Origin: DASSQJ01 sp963730165
Lineage (GTDB): Bacteria; Actinomycetota; Actinomycetes; Actinomycetales; Dermatophilaceae
Reading direction: 5' to 3'
DNA: 64,000 nt
Assembly (NCBI GenBank): GCA_963730165.1
Contig: CAVSQS010000003.1
Coordinates: forward strand, 124,001 to 188,000
The notes beneath the pieces were generated by a model. The model was not told the origin of the DNA, did no database searches, and saw nothing but the letters and a program-made list of their open reading frames with translations. The position numbers and the translations under genes were made by a program. Below are positions 60,834 to 64,000 of the stretch, piece by piece. Every line of letters starts with the position of its first letter. Within the stretch, counting starts at the first letter, position 1.

Positions 60834-61361
60834 CTAGCGGCCCACCCGCGGCCGGTAGGCGTCACGGAGCGCCCAGAGCAGGAGGGCGAGCCCGATGACG
60901 GCCAGGGGGACCAGCCACGCGGCCCACGAGTCGGGCGTGGACTGCACGAGGGCGGCGACGATCCCACCCGCCGCCGTGAGCGCCCCCAGTGAGCCGAAGG
61001 CCGTCGCCGTCCGGGCCGCGGTGGTCCTGGGCAGCGGCGCCCGGGGCGGCCACGCCGCGAGCAGCGCCAGGGCCAGGTGCGTCGCGAGCACGCAGAGACC
61101 GGTGAGCACGGCCACGACCCACTCGAGGCCCGACGCCGGCGCCGTGACCGCCATCGCGTAGGAGCCCAGCTGGGTCAGGACGAGCAGGTGCGGCGCCCAG
61201 CCCTCCGGCGCGAAGGAGGCCCGGGCCGTGAACGCGAGGAGGAGGGGCACGACGAGGACGAGGATGTCGGGGCTGGCCAACGCCACGACGAGTGCGACGA
61301 CGAGGTCGGCGACGAGCACCGCGGTCAGGGCGAGGGTGCGCCAGCGCCGGGACGGGATCAC
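60834..61361 (-). CDS. Small polytopic membrane protein of the MoxR operon
   Basis: A 175-residue membrane protein with about five hydrophobic segments (starting with LALTAVLVADLVVALVVALA, split after LVV). No signature domain is recognised. GTG 61361 overlaps the DUF58 stop by 4 nt (GTGA), so it is translated from the same message. A long upstream frame with high Arg/Pro is rejected as start. It ends the leftward operon, 39 nt from the convergent clpX gene. It may anchor or assist the MoxR/DUF58 complex. Confidence 0.75.
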   Translation of the reverse strand: MIPSRRWRTLALTAVLVADLVVALVVALASPDILVLVVPLLLAFTARASFAPEGWAPHLLVLTQLGSYAMAVTAPASGLEWVVAVLTGLCVLATHLALALLAAWPPRAPLPRTTAARTATAFGSLGALTAAGGIVAALVQSTPDSWAAWLVPLAVIGLALLLWALRDAYRPRVGR

Positions 61362-62700
61362 CGGGCCACCGCCCTCGGGCTGCGACCACGGCGGCCCAGC
61401 GCCCGGAGCACGGCGTCGAGTGAGCCGGGGCCCACCCAGCGGACGACGGGGACTCCTGCCGCCTCGCACCGGCGACGCTCGACCGCCCGCTCGGCCAGAC
61501 GCATCCGCCACGCGATCCGCGCGGTCGCCGGGTCGAGCCGGGGCGCGAGGGCCGCGAGCAGCTCGGGAGACGGGTCGTGGTCGAGCAGCGCCGCGGGGAG
61601 GGTGTCGATGACGATGACGTGGTGGCCCGTCCGGGAGAGGTGGATGGCGTGTCCGAGCACGTCACCCTCGAGGATGGGGGAGAGCACGATGACGACGGCG
61701 CCGGGCCGGAGCGCACGAGCCAGGCGGGCCCGAAGGGACCGGACCCTCCGGACCGTCCCGATCCCCGGCTCGGTGAGGGCCAACGCGGCGAGCAGCCGGT
61801 GGAGGTGCTGCTGCCCCCCGAGTGCAGGCACCTCGTGGGCCCGGGCGCCGTGGATGCTCAGGCCGACCCGGTCGCCCGCGCGCAGGTAGTGCGCCGCGAC
61901 GGCTCCGGCGATGGCCACGCCGAGGTCGATGCTGCCGCGCACCGCGCCGTCGGCGTCGCCCGGTCCGGTGGCGTCGGAGGAGGCGTCGAGGAGCAGCCGG
62001 ACCTCGGTGTCGTTGTCGGCGTAGGTCGTCGTCACGTGGAGGGAGCCGGTGCGCAGGGACACCGGCCAGTGGATGCGGCGCAGGCGGTCCCCCGTCTGGA
62101 AGGGGCGGATGTCCGCGAGCTCGCTGCCCTCGCCGGGGCGGGTCGAGCGGTGGCTCCCGACGAGGCCGACGGGGTGCGGCAGGGGAGCGGAGGACGAGAA
62201 CGTGTCGGGCTCGGGCAGGGCCGCCACGGTGCACGCCAGGCGGTCCTCGGGCTGCCACAGCCAGGCCGCGAGGTCACCGTAGGCGGCCACCTGTGCCGGC
62301 CCGAGCTGCCGTGGGCCCCACCGGTCGAGCGTGCCCTCCACGGCGATCGACACCACCGGGTTCCCGGGCACGGGGTCGGCGGCGACGTGTCCGTGCGCGG
62401 GAACGCTCGTGACGTGCTCGTCGGTCGTCAGGATGCCGACGACCGCTCGCAGCCCGGGGGTCGCGTCGACGTCCACCTGCCACCTCACCCGGGACCCCAC
62501 GGGCGCGACCGGGGTCGGTACCCGCATCGAGATCCGGGGTCGGCCCGTCGGGCGGGTCAGGGCGGCCCAGACGGCGGCGGCCAGCAGCGGCAGCGCCACG
62601 AGCGCCAGCCCGCCGTTGCCGGCGACGACGGCGTAGACTCCCGCCGCGACGCCGAGGACCACCGCCCGGGTCAGCGAGGCCGTCGGCTGCCAGGGACCGC

Positions 62701-62704
<4 letters not shown>
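61358..62704 (-). CDS. DUF58 domain protein
   Basis: A 448-residue protein. Two N-terminal hydrophobic segments (ALVLGVAAGVYAVVAGNGGL-type, residues 12-45) anchor it in the membrane, and the DUF58 core with GEGSELADIRPFQTGDRLRRIHWPVS (split around residue 205) and DNDTEVRLLLDASSDA lies after residue 190. DUF58 proteins resemble von Willebrand A domains and work with MoxR ATPases. GTG 62704 overlaps the MoxR stop (GTGA). The downstream membrane protein overlaps its stop by 4 nt. Role in envelope maintenance is likely but unproven. Confidence 0.87.
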
Positions 62705-63663
<959 letters not shown>

Positions 63664-63682
63664 GGCTCAGGTCCCTCTCCGG

Positions 63683-64000
63683 TCAGCTCTGGTCGAGGTC
63701 GGTGAGCAGCTGGTCCACCTCGTGGGGGCTCAGCCGCCGGGGCGGTCCCGCGAGGTAGCTCGCGAGCGGTGACGGTGCCGGGTCGCCGGCACCCGATCCG
63801 TGGCGTCGACCGGCGACCTCACGGAACCAGCGCTGCAGGCGGGCAGGGCTGTCCGGGTCGCGGCCGGCGGGGTCGACGAGAGCGGCGAGCGCGCCGAGGC
63901 GGCCCTCGTACTCGACGGCCGAGTGATCGCCCCGGCCCCACGCCCAGTCGGCGCGGGACGGGCGGACGGTGTCGACGACGCGCCAGGCGAGCACGGCGAG
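63683..64000 (-). CDS. Unknown protein of the MoxR operon, C-terminal part
   Basis: The frame is open to the window edge at 64000, and at least 105 codons are visible. It begins in this window with LAVLAWRVV, which could be the end of a membrane helix, and continues as a charged soluble tail with ADWAWGRGDHSAVEYEGRL and a C-terminal DQLLTDLDQS. It lies 19 nt upstream of the MoxR gene on the same strand, so it belongs to that operon. The domain is not recognised; a DUF4350 or DUF4129-like partner would be usual here. Confidence 0.6.
   Translation of the reverse strand, partial: LAVLAWRVVDTVRPSRADWAWGRGDHSAVEYEGRLGALAALVDPAGRDPDSPARLQRWFREVAGRRHGSGAGDPAPSPLASYLAGPPRRLSPHEVDQLLTDLDQS

Overview
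The window is about 64 kb of very GC-rich DNA (third codon positions almost always G or C, GTG starts very common). It carries about 53 protein genes and two tRNA genes, and no rRNA, insertion sequence, phage gene or CRISPR array that I can see. Gene content (ClpP1/ClpP2/ClpX, group II truncated haemoglobin, an F420/deazaflavin-type oxidoreductase, TreY/TreZ, MoxR-DUF58, EttA next to an SSB) points to an Actinomycetota chromosome. The style suggests Micrococcales, perhaps Intrasporangiaceae, but that family placement is inference only.

Layout. 1-4.6 kb: end of an FkbM-type methyltransferase, a 2'-5' RNA ligase-like phosphodiesterase, and an overlapping pair of large membrane-anchored dynamin-like GTPases. 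4.9-7.3 kb: an SSB paralogue and the ribosome-associated ABC-F protein EttA. 7.3-11.3 kb: a surface-polysaccharide set (family 2 glycosyltransferase, sugar epimerase, methyltransferase, O-antigen ligase/polymerase-like membrane protein). 11.4-14.7 kb: a TetR regulator divergent from an acyl-CoA dehydrogenase with a palindrome between them, a deazaflavin-type oxidoreductase and a FabG-like reductase. 15-21.5 kb: glgX-treY-treZ, which debranches glycogen and converts maltooligosaccharides to trehalose. 21.5-29 kb: a four-gene ABC exporter operon (two large FtsX/MacB permeases, two ATPases). 29-39.4 kb: TesB thioesterase, a secreted Asp-box propeller protein, a divergent MocR regulator/YczE membrane protein pair, an MFS exporter, a RecQ helicase with a C-terminal phosphoribosyltransferase-like domain, and a beta-lactamase-fold hydrolase. 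39.5-48.6 kb: hot-dog thioesterase plus a coupled unknown, then a leftward run pepN, mscS, glbO, alpha-glucosidase, glycerophosphodiesterase, MFS. 48.7-53.6 kb: rpiB, a membrane PP2C phosphatase, trmB, tRNA-Pro, tRNA-Gly, and a two-gene K+ uptake system. 53.9-60.8 kb: tig, a LacI/MFS divergent pair, clpP1-clpP2-clpX. 60.8-64 kb: leftward MoxR-DUF58 operon cut by the window edge.

The order ssb-ettA ... thioesterase-unknown ... alpha-glucosidase-glbO-pepN-rpiB-tig-clpP1-clpP2-clpX resembles, as I recall it, the Mycobacterium tuberculosis Rv2478c to Rv2457c region. If so, the window is an old chromosomal backbone into which lineage-specific cassettes have been placed, mainly about 32 kb between ettA and the thioesterase.

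Regulation visible in the sequence: at least nine genes have a TANNNT -10 hexamer ending 6 or 7 nt before the start codon, the signature of leaderless transcripts. A tandem palindromic operator lies between the LacI and MFS genes, a palindrome between tetR and the acyl-CoA dehydrogenase gene, a ClgR-like box upstream of clpP1, and several strong hairpins mark gene ends. The items I rate most worth follow-up are the dynamin-like pair, the RecQ-phosphoribosyltransferase fusion, the MocR/YczE pair and the thioesterase-coupled unknown.
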